A stretch of 64,000 nucleotides of DNA from Pseudomonas yamanorum (GCF_013386765.1 NZ_JACARE010000027.1:323-64322); one strand, 5' to 3'. Positions 8,751 to 18,250 are shown, counted from the first letter of the stretch. Notes: generated by a model not told the origin, from the letters alone. Translations and numbers: made by a program.

Positions 8751-8871
8751 AAAAGCCCGCTTGTAGGAGCAAGCTTGCTCGCGAAGAACTCATAGGCACC
8801 GCGTATATCCAGGATGTACGCGTTATCGTTGAAGTTTTTCGCGAGCAAGCTCGCTCCTACAGCGGGCTTTT
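8751..8871. repeat. REP pair (inverted), possible terminator
   Basis: Two REP copies of the GTAGGAGCAAGCTTGCTCGCGAA type face each other: arms at 8754-8785 and 8838-8869, almost perfectly complementary, including flanking AGCCCGC/GCGGGCT. The structure fills the space between the convergent hydrolase and efp genes and could end transcription from both sides. Confidence 0.85.
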
Positions 8872-8892
8872 GTCGTACCGGTGGCGCAAGAA

Positions 8893-9465
8893 TTACTTCT
8901 TGGCGCGACCTTTGTACGAACCACCTTCACGGGTGTCGATCTCGATCAGGTCGTCGATTTCGATGAAATCGGCCACTTGCAGTTCGGTACCGTTAGCCAG
9001 CTTGGCAGGCTTCATCACTTTGCCCGAAGTGTCGCCGCGAGCGGAACCTTCGGTGTAGGCAACCTTACGCACGATGGTGGTCGGCAGCTCTACGGAAACC
9101 AGACGGTCTTCGAAGAAGATAGCTTCGCAGACGTCTTCCATGCCTTCTTCCACGAACGGCAGAACGGCTTCGATGTCTTCAGCGTTCAGCTCGTACATGG
9201 TGTAGTCGGTGGTGTCCATGAACGTGTAGGTGTCGCCGCTGATGAAGGACAGGGTCGCTTCTTTGCGGTCGAGGATCACGTCGTCCAGTTTGTCATCGGC
9301 GCTGTAGACGATCTCGGTCTTGTAACCGGTCAGCAGGTTCTTCAGCTTGGTCTTCATGATTGCGCTGTTACGACCAGACTTGGTGAACTCAGCTTTCTGA
9401 ACCAGCCAAGGGTCGTTTTCGAGACGGATCACTGTACCGGGTTTCAGTTCTTTACCAGTTTTCAT
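8893..9465 (-). CDS. efp: Elongation factor P
   Basis: A 190-residue EF-P that rescues ribosomes stalled at polyproline. The loop that reaches the peptidyl-transferase centre reads KSGRNSAIM with Arg32 at the tip, not lysine. In Pseudomonas, Arg32 is rhamnosylated by EarP, encoded immediately upstream on the same strand. The three-domain length and the C-terminal GDTSGKVMKPAKL...IEIDTREG blocks are normal. The gap to earP is 49 bases and seems to carry a promoter for efp. Confidence 0.97.
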   Translation of the reverse strand: MKTGKELKPGTVIRLENDPWLVQKAEFTKSGRNSAIMKTKLKNLLTGYKTEIVYSADDKLDDVILDRKEATLSFISGDTYTFMDTTDYTMYELNAEDIEAVLPFVEEGMEDVCEAIFFEDRLVSVELPTTIVRKVAYTEGSARGDTSGKVMKPAKLANGTELQVADFIEIDDLIEIDTREGGSYKGRAKK

Positions 9466-9513
9466 TGCGAATATCCGAAATTTGGATGGGATTTACAAAA
9501 ATCAAGGTCGCGT

Positions 9514-9542
9514 ATCATATCCAATTTACATAAAACTGTACC
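9514..9542 (-). promoter_or_regulatory. Candidate efp promoter at the end of earP
   Basis: On the minus strand a -10 box TATGAT (9519-9514) lies 17 bases after a weak -35 GGTACA (9542-9537). The -10 overlaps the earP stop codon. The region between is AT-rich. This would allow efp to be expressed above earP. Confidence 0.4.
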
Positions 9543-10648
9543 AGCGCCGTCGCAAGATCGGTCCGCGAGCCTTGTTCCAGAGCCCATTTTTCAGCGTTCG
9601 CCGTCACTTCCGGCCAGTGTTCGAGGAGCATTTTCCAGCTATGTGCCATATCGCCATCAGCGTTCCAGGCCTGCCAAAGGGTGACCAACGCGACTTTCGC
9701 GGCCGGTGACAAGCCCTCGGTGTACAACTCAAGGAAAGCGTCCAGCTTGTCCAGGTGAATGTCTTCGTCCTGGCGGTAGATGTGCCACAGCAGGGGTCGC
9801 CCGGCCCATTGCGCCCGCACGAACGAGTCTTCGCCGCGCACGGCGTTGAAGTCGCAGCACCAGAGCAATCGATCGTATTGCTCCTGGCGCACGAACGGCA
9901 GCACCTGCACCGTCAAGGCATCGCGCTGGTGCACCTCGCCCACATTTAGCGACGCGACACCCAGCCAGCGCTGCACGTCACCCAGGATCCGCCCTTCCGG
10001 TACCAGCAGATGAGTGGTTCGCCCATCGGCGGCCAGCACGTCGAGCCAACTGGCCAGTCCGGCGTTTTCGTAGGCAAACAACGACATGATCCGCGCGCCC
10101 GAGGTCGGGAAAACCCCAAGCGCCTGTAGAAACTGCTGCCGGGCGGAGGCGTCTTGCTGGAAGGCATCGCGCTGTTCCGGCAGCCCGGCTTCGCGCAGCA
10201 AACCGCCAGTACCGAGACGGAATCCGGGAAAGAAGAAGTACTTTTGCACGCCCTTGAATTTCACCGACGGTAAACCGTGACAGCCGACCACCCAGTCCTC
10301 GGCGCTCAGGTAATCCAGGTTCATCCACAGCGGCGTGCGTTCCCGTGCGGCCATCGCTTCCATATAGTCAGGCGGCAACTGGCAGGCGAACGCGGCGATC
10401 ACCACGTCTGCCGCGTCGGTTGCCGGCCAGTCGCGGGGCCAGTGGCGTACGTCGACGCCCTCCTGCCATTGCTGGTGCACCTGCACATCGATTTCGGGGC
10501 ACATGCGTTCGAACGCCCGCAGGTCATCGACCCACAGGCGCACCGCACAACCTTGTTCCGCCACCAATTGCCGGGCCAGGCGCCAGGTCACGCCGATGTC
10601 GCCGTAGTTATCGACGACGCTGCAAAAAATATCCCAGCGGGCTTTCAT
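9515..10648 (-). CDS. earP: EF-P arginine rhamnosyltransferase
   Basis: A 377-residue GT-B enzyme (GT104) that moves rhamnose from dTDP-rhamnose to Arg32 of EF-P. The N-terminal motif VVDNYGDIGVTWRLA carries Asp13 and Asp17, the residues known to be needed for catalysis in Pseudomonas EarP. The C-terminal nucleotide-sugar segment FVRAQWAGRPLLWHIYRQDE is also typical. The ATG at 10648 has GGAG six bases upstream; the longer TTG frame is not needed. The neighbour efp is its protein substrate. Confidence 0.95.
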   Translation of the reverse strand: MKARWDIFCSVVDNYGDIGVTWRLARQLVAEQGCAVRLWVDDLRAFERMCPEIDVQVHQQWQEGVDVRHWPRDWPATDAADVVIAAFACQLPPDYMEAMAARERTPLWMNLDYLSAEDWVVGCHGLPSVKFKGVQKYFFFPGFRLGTGGLLREAGLPEQRDAFQQDASARQQFLQALGVFPTSGARIMSLFAYENAGLASWLDVLAADGRTTHLLVPEGRILGDVQRWLGVASLNVGEVHQRDALTVQVLPFVRQEQYDRLLWCCDFNAVRGEDSFVRAQWAGRPLLWHIYRQDEDIHLDKLDAFLELYTEGLSPAAKVALVTLWQAWNADGDMAHSWKMLLEHWPEVTANAEKWALEQGSRTDLATALVQFYVNWI

Positions 10649-10760
10649 TCCGGGCTCCAACGCTCAAAGGCTCGATTGTCCGCACAAATGCCCCGATTGC
10701 GAAGGGTTGATCGCGATTATTCTGCACGCGGCTGTGGGACAATCAGCGCCATCCTGCCCC

Positions 10761-10867
10761 GTAGCAGCTGTCGAGCCTCGGCGAGGCTGCGTGACGGTGG
10801 TGAATCTGACGATTTACTTTGGCTGGAACACCGCTACGCAGCCTCGCCAGGGCTCGACAGCTGCTAC
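10761..10867. repeat. REP pair, second family (GTAGCAGCTGTCGAGC type)
   Basis: Two inverted copies, 10761-10791 and 10837-10867, share GTAGCAGCTGTCGAGC and GAGGCTGCG arms. This REP type differs from the GCTTGCTCGCGAA family elsewhere in the window. A single copy recurs at 36797-36826. It occupies the space before the small membrane protein gene. Confidence 0.8.
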
Positions 10868-10901
10868 GTCGCTACGTTGTTCATTTAAGGGGATGTTCAT
10901 A

Positions 10902-11273
10902 ATGGCCACCAGCGCACCGTTCTCGCTGTTCAAACTCAGTATCGCCGTGGCCTTCGGCCTGTGGCTGGGGTTTATCGCCATCGTGCTGAGCGTATGGCTG
11001 GCGTCCCGCTATTTGCCTGAGCAAGCCGTGGCGCCCGTGGCTCGGGTGGTGCAGCAGTTGGGCAAACCCGAAGTGGTCGCACCGGAGCCGCCGAACCGTA
11101 TGTTCGAGCAGTATCAGGAGAACCTTCGCAAACAGGAGCAACAGCAGACCCTGGACCAGGCCCGCAACAACCCGCGCAACCTGTCCAACCCCAAATGCCA
11201 GTTCTGGCTGCAACAGGACCAGAACGCCCCCAACGACAAGAGCCGGGCCAACGTCCTGCAATTTTGCGATTGA
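10902..11273 (+). CDS. Small membrane-anchored protein, unknown
   Basis: A 123-residue protein with one N-terminal membrane helix (about residues 12-32), then a periplasmic or cytosolic polar tail rich in Gln and Asn that ends QFWLQQDQ...NVLQFCD. I do not recognise a domain. The ATG at 10902 is preferred: AAGGGG lies nine bases away and the upstream frame crosses a REP element. It is followed after 15 bases by a Gre-like gene on the same strand, so the two may form an operon. Confidence 0.7.
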   Translation: MATSAPFSLFKLSIAVAFGLWLGFIAIVLSVWLASRYLPEQAVAPVARVVQQLGKPEVVAPEPPNRMFEQYQENLRKQEQQQTLDQARNNPRNLSNPKCQFWLQQDQNAPNDKSRANVLQFCD

Positions 11274-11288
11274 TCACGAAAGCCGCCC

Positions 11289-11771
11289 ATGAATAAGCAC
11301 GCCGTTCACCAACTGGTCCTGGACAAGCTCGCGGTCGATCTCGATATCACCCAGCGCGCGGCGCAAACCGCCTACGAAACCGCGACCCACGAAGAAAACA
11401 TCGCCGAGAACAAGTACGACACCCTGGGGCTGGAGGCGTCTTACCTGGCCGCCGGCCAGGCCCGGCGCGTCGAAGAGATCAAGCAGGCACTGACGCTCTG
11501 CCAGAACATGCAGCTGCGCCCCTACGACGAGAAGCGCGGGATCGAGGTGGGCGCATTGCTGGGCCTGGTGGATGAAAACGATCGCCAGCAGTGGCTATTC
11601 CTGGCACCGGACGGCGCAGGTTTGAAAGTCGATGTGGTGGGGCAACCGGTGACCGTCATCACCCCGCGCTCGCCCCTGGGCAAAAGCCTGCTGGGCAAGT
11701 TCGAAGGGGATGAGGTGGAGATTCTGGTGGGAGGCGCTCGGCAACAGTTTGCTGTTACCGAGGTGAAGTAA
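11289..11771 (+). CDS. GreA/GreB-family factor, divergent
   Basis: A 160-residue protein with an N-terminal coiled coil (about residues 1-75) and a C-terminal FKBP-like Gre domain (IEVGALLGLVDEN...TVITPRSPLGKSLLGKFEGDEVEI). The tip region has acidic residues (THEENIAENKYDT), but the GDRSENADY motif of true cleavage factors is absent, so it may bind the RNA polymerase secondary channel without stimulating cleavage. Canonical GreB is encoded separately at 23972. It is convergent with cysB, five bases apart. Confidence 0.75.
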   Translation: MNKHAVHQLVLDKLAVDLDITQRAAQTAYETATHEENIAENKYDTLGLEASYLAAGQARRVEEIKQALTLCQNMQLRPYDEKRGIEVGALLGLVDENDRQQWLFLAPDGAGLKVDVVGQPVTVITPRSPLGKSLLGKFEGDEVEILVGGARQQFAVTEVK

Positions 11772-11776
11772 GCCGA

Positions 11777-12751
11777 TCAGTGAACCGGTAGTTCAACGCC
11801 GTCGAACAGCTCTTCCAGTTCCTGCTTGTTGTGGCACTGGATGGCCTTGGCCATCACTTCGCGGGTCAGGTGCGGGGCGAACTTCTCGATGAAGTCGCAC
11901 ATGAAACCACGCAGGAAGGTGCCACGACGGAAACCAATCTTGGTCACGCTGGATTCGAACAGCTCGCTGGCATCAAGCACCACCAGGTCGCTGTCGAGCT
12001 TGGTGTCGACCGCCATCTTGGCGACGATGCCGACGCCCAGGCCCAGGCGCACGTAGGTTTTGATCACGTCGGCGTCGGCGGCGGTGAACACCACTTTCGG
12101 CGTCAGGCCGCGGTGGCTGAAGGCTTCGTCGAGTTTCGAACGGCCGGTGAAACCGAATACGTACGTCACGATCGGGTATTCAGCCAGGGCTTCCAGGGTC
12201 AGCTTCGGCAGCTTGGCCAGCGGGTGACCTTGCGGGACCACGACGCAGCGGTTCCAGCGGTAGCACGGCATCATCACCAGGTCGCCGAACAACTCCAGGG
12301 CTTCGGTGGCAATCGCGAAATCGACGGTGCCGTCTGCGGCCATCTCGGCGATCTGCATCGGCGACCCCTGGTGCATGTGCAGGGCCACGTCCGGGTACTG
12401 CTTGATAAAGCTGCTGATTACCGGCGGCAACGCATAACGCGCCTGGGTGTGGGTGGTGGCGATCGACAGGGTGCCCTTCTTCTCGTTGGAGAATTCCTGT
12501 GCGATCTGCTTGATGCTTTCGACCTTGCGCAGGATCTCGCCGGCGGTGGTGATGATTCGCTCACCGGCCGGGGTAACGCGCGTCAGGTGCTTGCCGCTGC
12601 GTGCGAACACTTCAACGCCCAACTCGTCTTCGAGCAGGCGGATCTGCTTGCTGATACCAGGTTGCGAGGTGTAAAGGCTTTGAGCAGTAGCGGAAACGTT
12701 GAGGTCGTGGTGCGCCACTTCCCAGATGTAGCGCAGTTGTTGAAGCTTCAT
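11777..12751 (-). CDS. cysB: CysB, LysR master regulator of cysteine synthesis
   Basis: A 324-residue LysR activator, full length and highly conserved: MKLQQLRYIWEVAHHDLNVSATAQ at the N-terminus, TTHTQARYALPP in the effector domain and the C-terminal FLRGFMCDFIEKFAPHLTR. It activates sulfate assimilation genes with O- or N-acetylserine as inducer. GAGG precedes the ATG by seven bases. It is last in a minus-strand series after a universal stress protein, with a 104-base AT-rich gap that probably holds its own promoter. Confidence 0.97.
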   Translation of the reverse strand: MKLQQLRYIWEVAHHDLNVSATAQSLYTSQPGISKQIRLLEDELGVEVFARSGKHLTRVTPAGERIITTAGEILRKVESIKQIAQEFSNEKKGTLSIATTHTQARYALPPVISSFIKQYPDVALHMHQGSPMQIAEMAADGTVDFAIATEALELFGDLVMMPCYRWNRCVVVPQGHPLAKLPKLTLEALAEYPIVTYVFGFTGRSKLDEAFSHRGLTPKVVFTAADADVIKTYVRLGLGVGIVAKMAVDTKLDSDLVVLDASELFESSVTKIGFRRGTFLRGFMCDFIEKFAPHLTREVMAKAIQCHNKQELEELFDGVELPVH

Positions 12752-12855
12752 ATGTGTCCCTCAAAGCGGATAGACGCCACGGGTATCAGCGACGGTATAT
12801 AACTATATTAAAGGTTAGACTGATAAATCTAGAACTTTTTATCGTTTTCTACCAA

Positions 12856-13356
12856 TCACACGTCATCACTGCGTCGACGCTGCAACAGCGGCACCAGATA
12901 CACCGGCACCTGCGACAGCTGCAACACCCGTGCGGCGGTTCTCCCCAGAGGTGTCGCCACCCCGACCGCCTGGCTGTGACTACCTACGATCAACAAATCC
13001 ACAGAGAGTTTCTGCGACTGGTCGAGAATCACTTCACAGGGGTCGCCCTGGATCACCCGCACCGAACGGATCAACTTGAGGTCCTGCTCCCCTTCCCCCA
13101 GCTCTTCACGAAAACTGTCGAGCACCCGTTGCTCGATGGTCGCCATCACCGTGGTCAGCCCCTGGCTTTGCCATTCGCTCAGGGCCTTCTCATCAAGGTA
13201 GCTCTGCAACACCGATTCGGCGAACAGCCCGATGGGCTCGACCACGTGAATCACATACAGATCAGCCTTGAACGTTCGCGCCAGCGCCAGGGCATGTTGC
13301 ATCACATAAGGCGCGTACAGACCCAGGTCCGTGGCGTACAACATCGAACGAATCAT
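12856..13356 (-). CDS. UspA-type universal stress protein
   Basis: A 166-residue single-domain Usp. The N-terminal strand MIRSMLYATDLG, the HVVEP strand and the C-terminal ATP-type motif around VGSHSQAVGVATPLGRTAARVL are visible, so it may bind ATP. A strong AGGAGG lies four bases before the ATG. It sits 63 bases after the 5'-nucleotidase gene and upstream of cysB, all on the minus strand. Confidence 0.9.
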   Translation of the reverse strand: MIRSMLYATDLGLYAPYVMQHALALARTFKADLYVIHVVEPIGLFAESVLQSYLDEKALSEWQSQGLTTVMATIEQRVLDSFREELGEGEQDLKLIRSVRVIQGDPCEVILDQSQKLSVDLLIVGSHSQAVGVATPLGRTAARVLQLSQVPVYLVPLLQRRRSDDV

Positions 13357-13419
13357 AGAACCTCCTGGATAGCCAGGATGGCGGAGATTGATTCAGCTTA
13401 GCAGCGCCTTTGGCAGTGC

Positions 13420-14337
13420 TCAGCCCTCGGTCTGAATTTTCAACTCGTTACTGATGCCATGGGGCACGTGCCCGGTGGCCACGAACTCCCGGGCCTTCTC
13501 GCAATGCCCTTCCTGGTCATCGAAAAACACATCGGCGGCAAAGGCTTCGAGGAACGCCGACTTTTCCAGGCCGCCGAGAAACAGCGACTCGTCGAGACGG
13601 ATATCCCACTCGCGCAGCGTGCGAATCACCCGCTCGTGGGAAGGCGCCGAACGGGCGGTCACCAGCGCGGTGCGGATCGGGCAGGACTCGTCGGGAAACT
13701 CACGCTGCAACAGATTGAGCGCCGCCAGGAACCCCTTGAACGGACCACCACGCAACGGCTCCCGTGCCGACTCCCGCTCGCTGGCCTGGAACGCTTCCAG
13801 GCCTGCGGACTGGTAGACGCGCTCGGAGTCGTCGGAAAACAGCACCGCGTCGCCATCGAAGGCGATCCGCAATTCAGCACTGGAGGCCCGACCTGCGCCG
13901 CCCGACAGAATGGTCGCGGCGGCAAACCCGGCATCCAGGGCGCTGCGCACATCCTCGGCATGGGTGGACAGAAACAGGTGGCAGCCAAACGCTGCCAGAT
14001 AAGGATAAGGACTGCGCCCACCGACAAACGCGGCGCGGGAGATATCCAGGCCGTAATGCTGGATCGAATTGAATACGCGCAAGCCGGTGTCGGCACTGTT
14101 GCGCGACACCAGCACCACCTCGACCCGGGCACGGCCGAGGCTGGCGTTGAGGCTCAGGAGTTTTTTCACCAGCGGGAAGGCGTCACCGGGCTCGAGGGTT
14201 TCTTCCTCGTGGTCGATCTGGTACTTGCGGTACGCCTCGACGCCTTGTGCCAGGTAGACCTTGTGGCTTTCGCTCAGGTCGAACAGTGCCCGCGAGGAAA
14301 TCGCCAGCACCAGTTTGTCGCCCAATCCCTTTGCCAT
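13420..14337 (-). CDS. Cytosolic 5'-nucleotidase (NT5C1-like)
   Basis: A 305-residue protein of the 5'-nucleotidase family (PF06189), HAD-like phosphatases that remove phosphate from nucleoside monophosphates. Motifs seen include LVLAISSRALFDLSE, VLVSRNSADTGLRVFNSI, the LFSDDSERVYQ segment and the final FFDDQEGHC. The ATG at 14337 follows a G-rich ribosome site; the longer TTG frame is not needed. It lies 15 bases after the 2-dehydropantoate reductase gene, so probably the same transcript. Confidence 0.85.
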   Translation of the reverse strand: MAKGLGDKLVLAISSRALFDLSESHKVYLAQGVEAYRKYQIDHEEETLEPGDAFPLVKKLLSLNASLGRARVEVVLVSRNSADTGLRVFNSIQHYGLDISRAAFVGGRSPYPYLAAFGCHLFLSTHAEDVRSALDAGFAAATILSGGAGRASSAELRIAFDGDAVLFSDDSERVYQSAGLEAFQASERESAREPLRGGPFKGFLAALNLLQREFPDESCPIRTALVTARSAPSHERVIRTLREWDIRLDESLFLGGLEKSAFLEAFAADVFFDDQEGHCEKAREFVATGHVPHGISNELKIQTEG

Positions 14338-14352
14338 GTGTGTTCCCCCCAA

Positions 14353-15318
14353 TCAGCGGTTATGCCGATCCATAAAACTCAAGGCCTGGTACAGCGCCTG
14401 CATTCGTGGCAGCTCACAACCGGCTGCCTTTGCGGCCGCCAAGGGGCGCGCGTAGATCGCCGCCAGCTCCAGCGGGCGCTTGTGCACGTAATCGTGATAC
14501 ATGCTGGGGAGGTAGTCATCCATGCTTTCGGTCATGGTAAACATCTGCCCGGCGTAACTGGCAGGGATTTCATGCCCGCACGCGTGGGCGCCCTGCACCA
14601 CTTCGGCCATCAGCGCCTGGATCAGTTCACGACTGGACTCATCCGCCATCATCGCCGTGGTGCCGGTGCCGAACAATACGGAGAGGCCGTTGTACGGCAC
14701 GTTCCACACCAGTTTATGCCAGCGTGCCTGATGCACATTGGCCATGGCCTGGGAATCGATGCCGGCCTGGTGAAACAGTGCGGCGCCCTCTTCGACAATC
14801 GCCTGCCGACCGGTGTCATCGTTGGCCGCGGGGCCACTGTGGTAACCCAGGTTGACCCGGCCCAGCGCCTGATGCTCGACAATCCCGGGGCCGGAACGGT
14901 GCACGCCGATGTAGCACAGGCCACCCAGCAGGTGCAGCGACGGCGGCAGGTGTTCGCGCAGGCTGTCTTCGACATCCAGGCCATTTTGCAGCAGCACAAC
15001 TTTGGCGCCCGGAGCGGCGATCTGGGCGATGGTCGGGGCCAGCTCGACATTCCCCGTCGACTTGGTACCCACCAGCAGCCAGTCGCAAGGCGGCATGTCG
15101 GCGGCACGGGCATAGGCCTGCACCGGGTGCAGGTGCAAGGTGCCATGGACGGTACTGTTAAGTTGCAAGCCGCGCTCGCTCACCGCGGCGTATTCGCTGC
15201 GCAGCAAAAAATGCACATCGAAGCCGGCACGCGCGAGCATCAGGCCGTAGAAACCACCAATGGCCCCGGTGCCGATAATCCCGATCCGGGGCGACTGTGT
15301 TTTTGCAACGTCGGTCAT
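14353..15318 (-). CDS. 2-dehydropantoate 2-reductase family protein
   Basis: A 321-residue NADPH-dependent ketopantoate reductase homologue. The N-terminal Rossmann loop GIIGTGAIGGFYGLMLARAG and the C-terminal helical domain with KLVWNVPYNGLSVLFG (the conserved Lys and Asn of KPR) are clear. In pantothenate synthesis this enzyme makes pantoate; Pseudomonas usually has more than one paralogue, so panE is not assigned. AGGAG precedes the ATG. Its start overlaps the stop of the thioredoxin-like gene by four bases (ATGA). Confidence 0.88.
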   Translation of the reverse strand: MTDVAKTQSPRIGIIGTGAIGGFYGLMLARAGFDVHFLLRSEYAAVSERGLQLNSTVHGTLHLHPVQAYARAADMPPCDWLLVGTKSTGNVELAPTIAQIAAPGAKVVLLQNGLDVEDSLREHLPPSLHLLGGLCYIGVHRSGPGIVEHQALGRVNLGYHSGPAANDDTGRQAIVEEGAALFHQAGIDSQAMANVHQARWHKLVWNVPYNGLSVLFGTGTTAMMADESSRELIQALMAEVVQGAHACGHEIPASYAGQMFTMTESMDDYLPSMYHDYVHKRPLELAAIYARPLAAAKAAGCELPRMQALYQALSFMDRHNR

Positions 15319-15707
15319 GGCAACTCCTCTGGTATTCGTTTGAGCGCCTGCTGCACACCCTGAGTCAGGTCGCTGGCGGTCAGACGCGTCAATGACGCTA
15401 ATATTCCATGGAATTTCCCGTCACACACCACAAACAGCGCCGGCAGGTGAAAGATCTCGTAGCGCTCCACCGCGCCACCATTGTGGCCCGCATCCACCCA
15501 GCAGACCCGGTCCACCGGCAAATCCCAACCCGGCAGTTGCTGGTGAAGGAAGCGGCAACGGGAACAACCCTCACCGGTAAACACCACCAGCGAGGTGCCG
15601 GGCAGCCCCAATAATTGCTGGTCGATATCCAGATCGGTAAGTTGCAGTTCTTTCACTATACTGCTGCCACCGCCGTCAACTGGACGGTGCTCGGAGTCCG
15701 TGTGCAT
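15315..15707 (-). CDS. Thioredoxin-fold protein with CxxC
   Basis: A 130-residue thioredoxin-like protein with the redox motif GEGCSRCRF (Cys48 and Cys51) and a cis-Pro segment EIFHLPALFVVCDGK. No signal peptide, so cytosolic. It is translationally coupled to the reductase gene downstream. The start is uncertain: the ATG at 15707 shares its CATG with the divergent PilZ gene start at 15706, whereas a GTG at 15656 would give a shorter protein beginning VKELQLTDLDID. Family length does not decide this. Confidence 0.75.
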   Translation of the reverse strand: MHTDSEHRPVDGGGSSIVKELQLTDLDIDQQLLGLPGTSLVVFTGEGCSRCRFLHQQLPGWDLPVDRVCWVDAGHNGGAVERYEIFHLPALFVVCDGKFHGILASLTRLTASDLTQGVQQALKRIPEELP

Positions 15708-16140
15708 GGGTCGTTTCTTTCCTCACCCTGATGATGTCGCTGTCGAAATAACCCAACGCCCCCTTTCCGGCATTTCCCGCCAACGGCTGCACACTATCGG
15801 CCTGGGCGGCGTCGCATGCAATTGCCCGCGCGCCTGGCGCCAGGGCACGGCCATCGAAATGCACATCCCTGCACTGGGCCTCACGGCCCGCTATCCGGGC
15901 TATGTAGCGTGGTGCCGCAAAGGCGAACACGGCTACCGCGTCGGCATTGCCTTTACCGATGAGCAGGCCTTGTTCGGTGCGCGGATGGGCGAGCAAGTGT
16001 GCCAGATCGAACGCTATTGCCGGCTGCACGAAGGCAGCGGGCCGACACCCAGGCAGAGCGAAGCCCTGGCCCGGGAATGGGTCACGCGCCATGCCGGCGA
16101 GTTCTCCCATGAGGCTTTTGTGCAGCCAGCACTGGATTAA
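15706..16140 (+). CDS. PilZ-domain protein, degenerate c-di-GMP motif
   Basis: A 144-residue protein matching the PilZ beta-barrel (ITQRPLSGISRQRLHTIGLGGVACNCP then a strand-rich region to VGIAFTDEQALFG). The usual (D/N)xSxxG motif appears here as TIGLGG, and the RxxxR motif is only partly conserved, so binding of cyclic di-GMP is doubtful. A C-terminal helical tail of about 50 residues follows. GGAG lies nine bases before ATG 15706. It is divergent from the thioredoxin-like gene. Confidence 0.7.
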   Translation: MGRFFPHPDDVAVEITQRPLSGISRQRLHTIGLGGVACNCPRAWRQGTAIEMHIPALGLTARYPGYVAWCRKGEHGYRVGIAFTDEQALFGARMGEQVCQIERYCRLHEGSGPTPRQSEALAREWVTRHAGEFSHEAFVQPALD

Positions 16141-16273
16141 AGCGGCCTTTGCCCATTGTCTCCCAGCCTTGTAACGCGCTAAGGTTCGGCTCCCCGCTGC
16201 ACTTAAATCATGCTGTGCTCCGCCGCACGGGGATCGCTGGCGGCCGGCACCCGTGACCCTGACGAGTAACACG

Positions 16274-17350
<1,077 letters not shown>

Positions 17351-17370
17351 GCAAAGACTGCGGACACAAA

Positions 17371-17398
17371 AACGCCGGGCTAAGCCCGGCGTTTTTTT
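17371..17398 (+). terminator. Rho-independent terminator after DAHP synthase
   Basis: AACGCCGGGC-TAA-GCCCGGCGTT hairpin followed by a run of T, 20 bases after the stop. It probably also serves as the end of the convergent GNAT gene. Confidence 0.9.
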
Positions 17399-17409
17399 AT
17401 GCCTGCTCG

Positions 17410-17691
17410 TCAGAGCTTCGCGGCATGGCGCTGATGGCGCTCCATGTAGCGCTCCACGTAGGAGCAGGACGGGATCACCGTATAACCTGCCTCTTCGGCG
17501 AACTTCAACGCTTCCTCGGTGAGCGCAGCAGCAATGCCACGGCCCCGCAGCGCGTTGGGCACGAAGGTGCGATAGATATCCAGGGTCTGTTTCCCAAGGT
17601 CCATATAGGTCAGATAGGCACGATGACCGTCCACATTGGTCTCGAACTGATGACCAGCCTGGTCATGGTGGATGGACAACGCCTCGCTCAT
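17410..17691 (-). CDS. Small GNAT-fold acetyltransferase (YjdJ-like)
   Basis: A 93-residue protein of the minimal GNAT family (PF14542): IYRTFVPNALRGRGIAAAL is the acetyl-CoA pyrophosphate loop (RGRGIA) and the C-terminal VIPSCSYVERYMERH ends the fold. GAGGAG precedes ATG 17691 by five bases; the longer upstream frame is not needed. The substrate is unknown. Confidence 0.88.
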   Translation of the reverse strand: MSEALSIHHDQAGHQFETNVDGHRAYLTYMDLGKQTLDIYRTFVPNALRGRGIAAALTEEALKFAEEAGYTVIPSCSYVERYMERHQRHAAKL

Positions 17692-18222
17692 CACTACTCC
17701 TCGCGGGTCTTGGTTTCTGACCCCTACCTTACCGATGTTTTTCCGGCGAAGGAACATCTACGCCACCCGGTGCCGGTTTCGACAACGAGAAAAGTCGCCA
17801 GTGCCTTGCACTAACGCTCACAACCAGCACAGGGAAATAGTAGGCGCCAATCGCACAATTGCTCAAGACACGCTCGTCCTCCGTTGCGCTGGCGGACATA
17901 GAAAGGGCCAATCGAGCATCCTTAGGTCGATGGCCTGAACATTGCCGGCAGTTGAAGCTTGAGACGAACACGCGCTCTTAAAGTCACCTCTACATGCACA
18001 AAAGATACCGGGTGGCGAAAAGACATTCTGAACAATAGTGTCGGGGACGATATATAAATTGACTTATGTTTACATGGCTTAACACATGCCAGCCGGCCCT
18101 TTCAGGCTGGATCCAATCCCCGGCAGAGTGCAAAAATCTGGATAATTTTTATACAGACTCTCAAAAGATTAGCCAAAATAGATTGGCCGCGAGAATTTTT
18201 TTTGCTTCTTGCGCTACGTCAG
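17692..18222. other. Gene-poor AT-rich stretch before oprI
   Basis: No convincing gene is seen in this roughly 530-base stretch. From about 17990 it becomes clearly AT-rich, ending in a T-run (about 18196-18203) just upstream of the oprI promoter that could act as an UP element. Short open frames at 17729-17971 (minus) and 18066-18266 (plus) lack ribosome sites and family features. Confidence 0.6.
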
Positions 18223-18250
18223 TTTACTTACTACAAGTAATGGGTAGTAT
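18223..18250 (+). promoter_or_regulatory. Candidate oprI promoter
   Basis: TTTACT (18223-18228), 16-base spacer, TAGTAT (18245-18250) lies 68 bases before the oprI start, with AT-rich DNA upstream. A strong promoter is expected for this very abundant lipoprotein. Confidence 0.45.

Noticed and set aside
13459..15363. A 634-codon plus-strand frame over the nucleotidase and reductase genes
   Set aside because: Shadow of two clear minus-strand genes; composition is that of an antisense frame and there is no ribosome site.
17729..17971. An 80-codon minus-strand frame upstream of the GNAT gene
   Set aside because: No ribosome site or recognisable domain; it crosses the GNAT control region.
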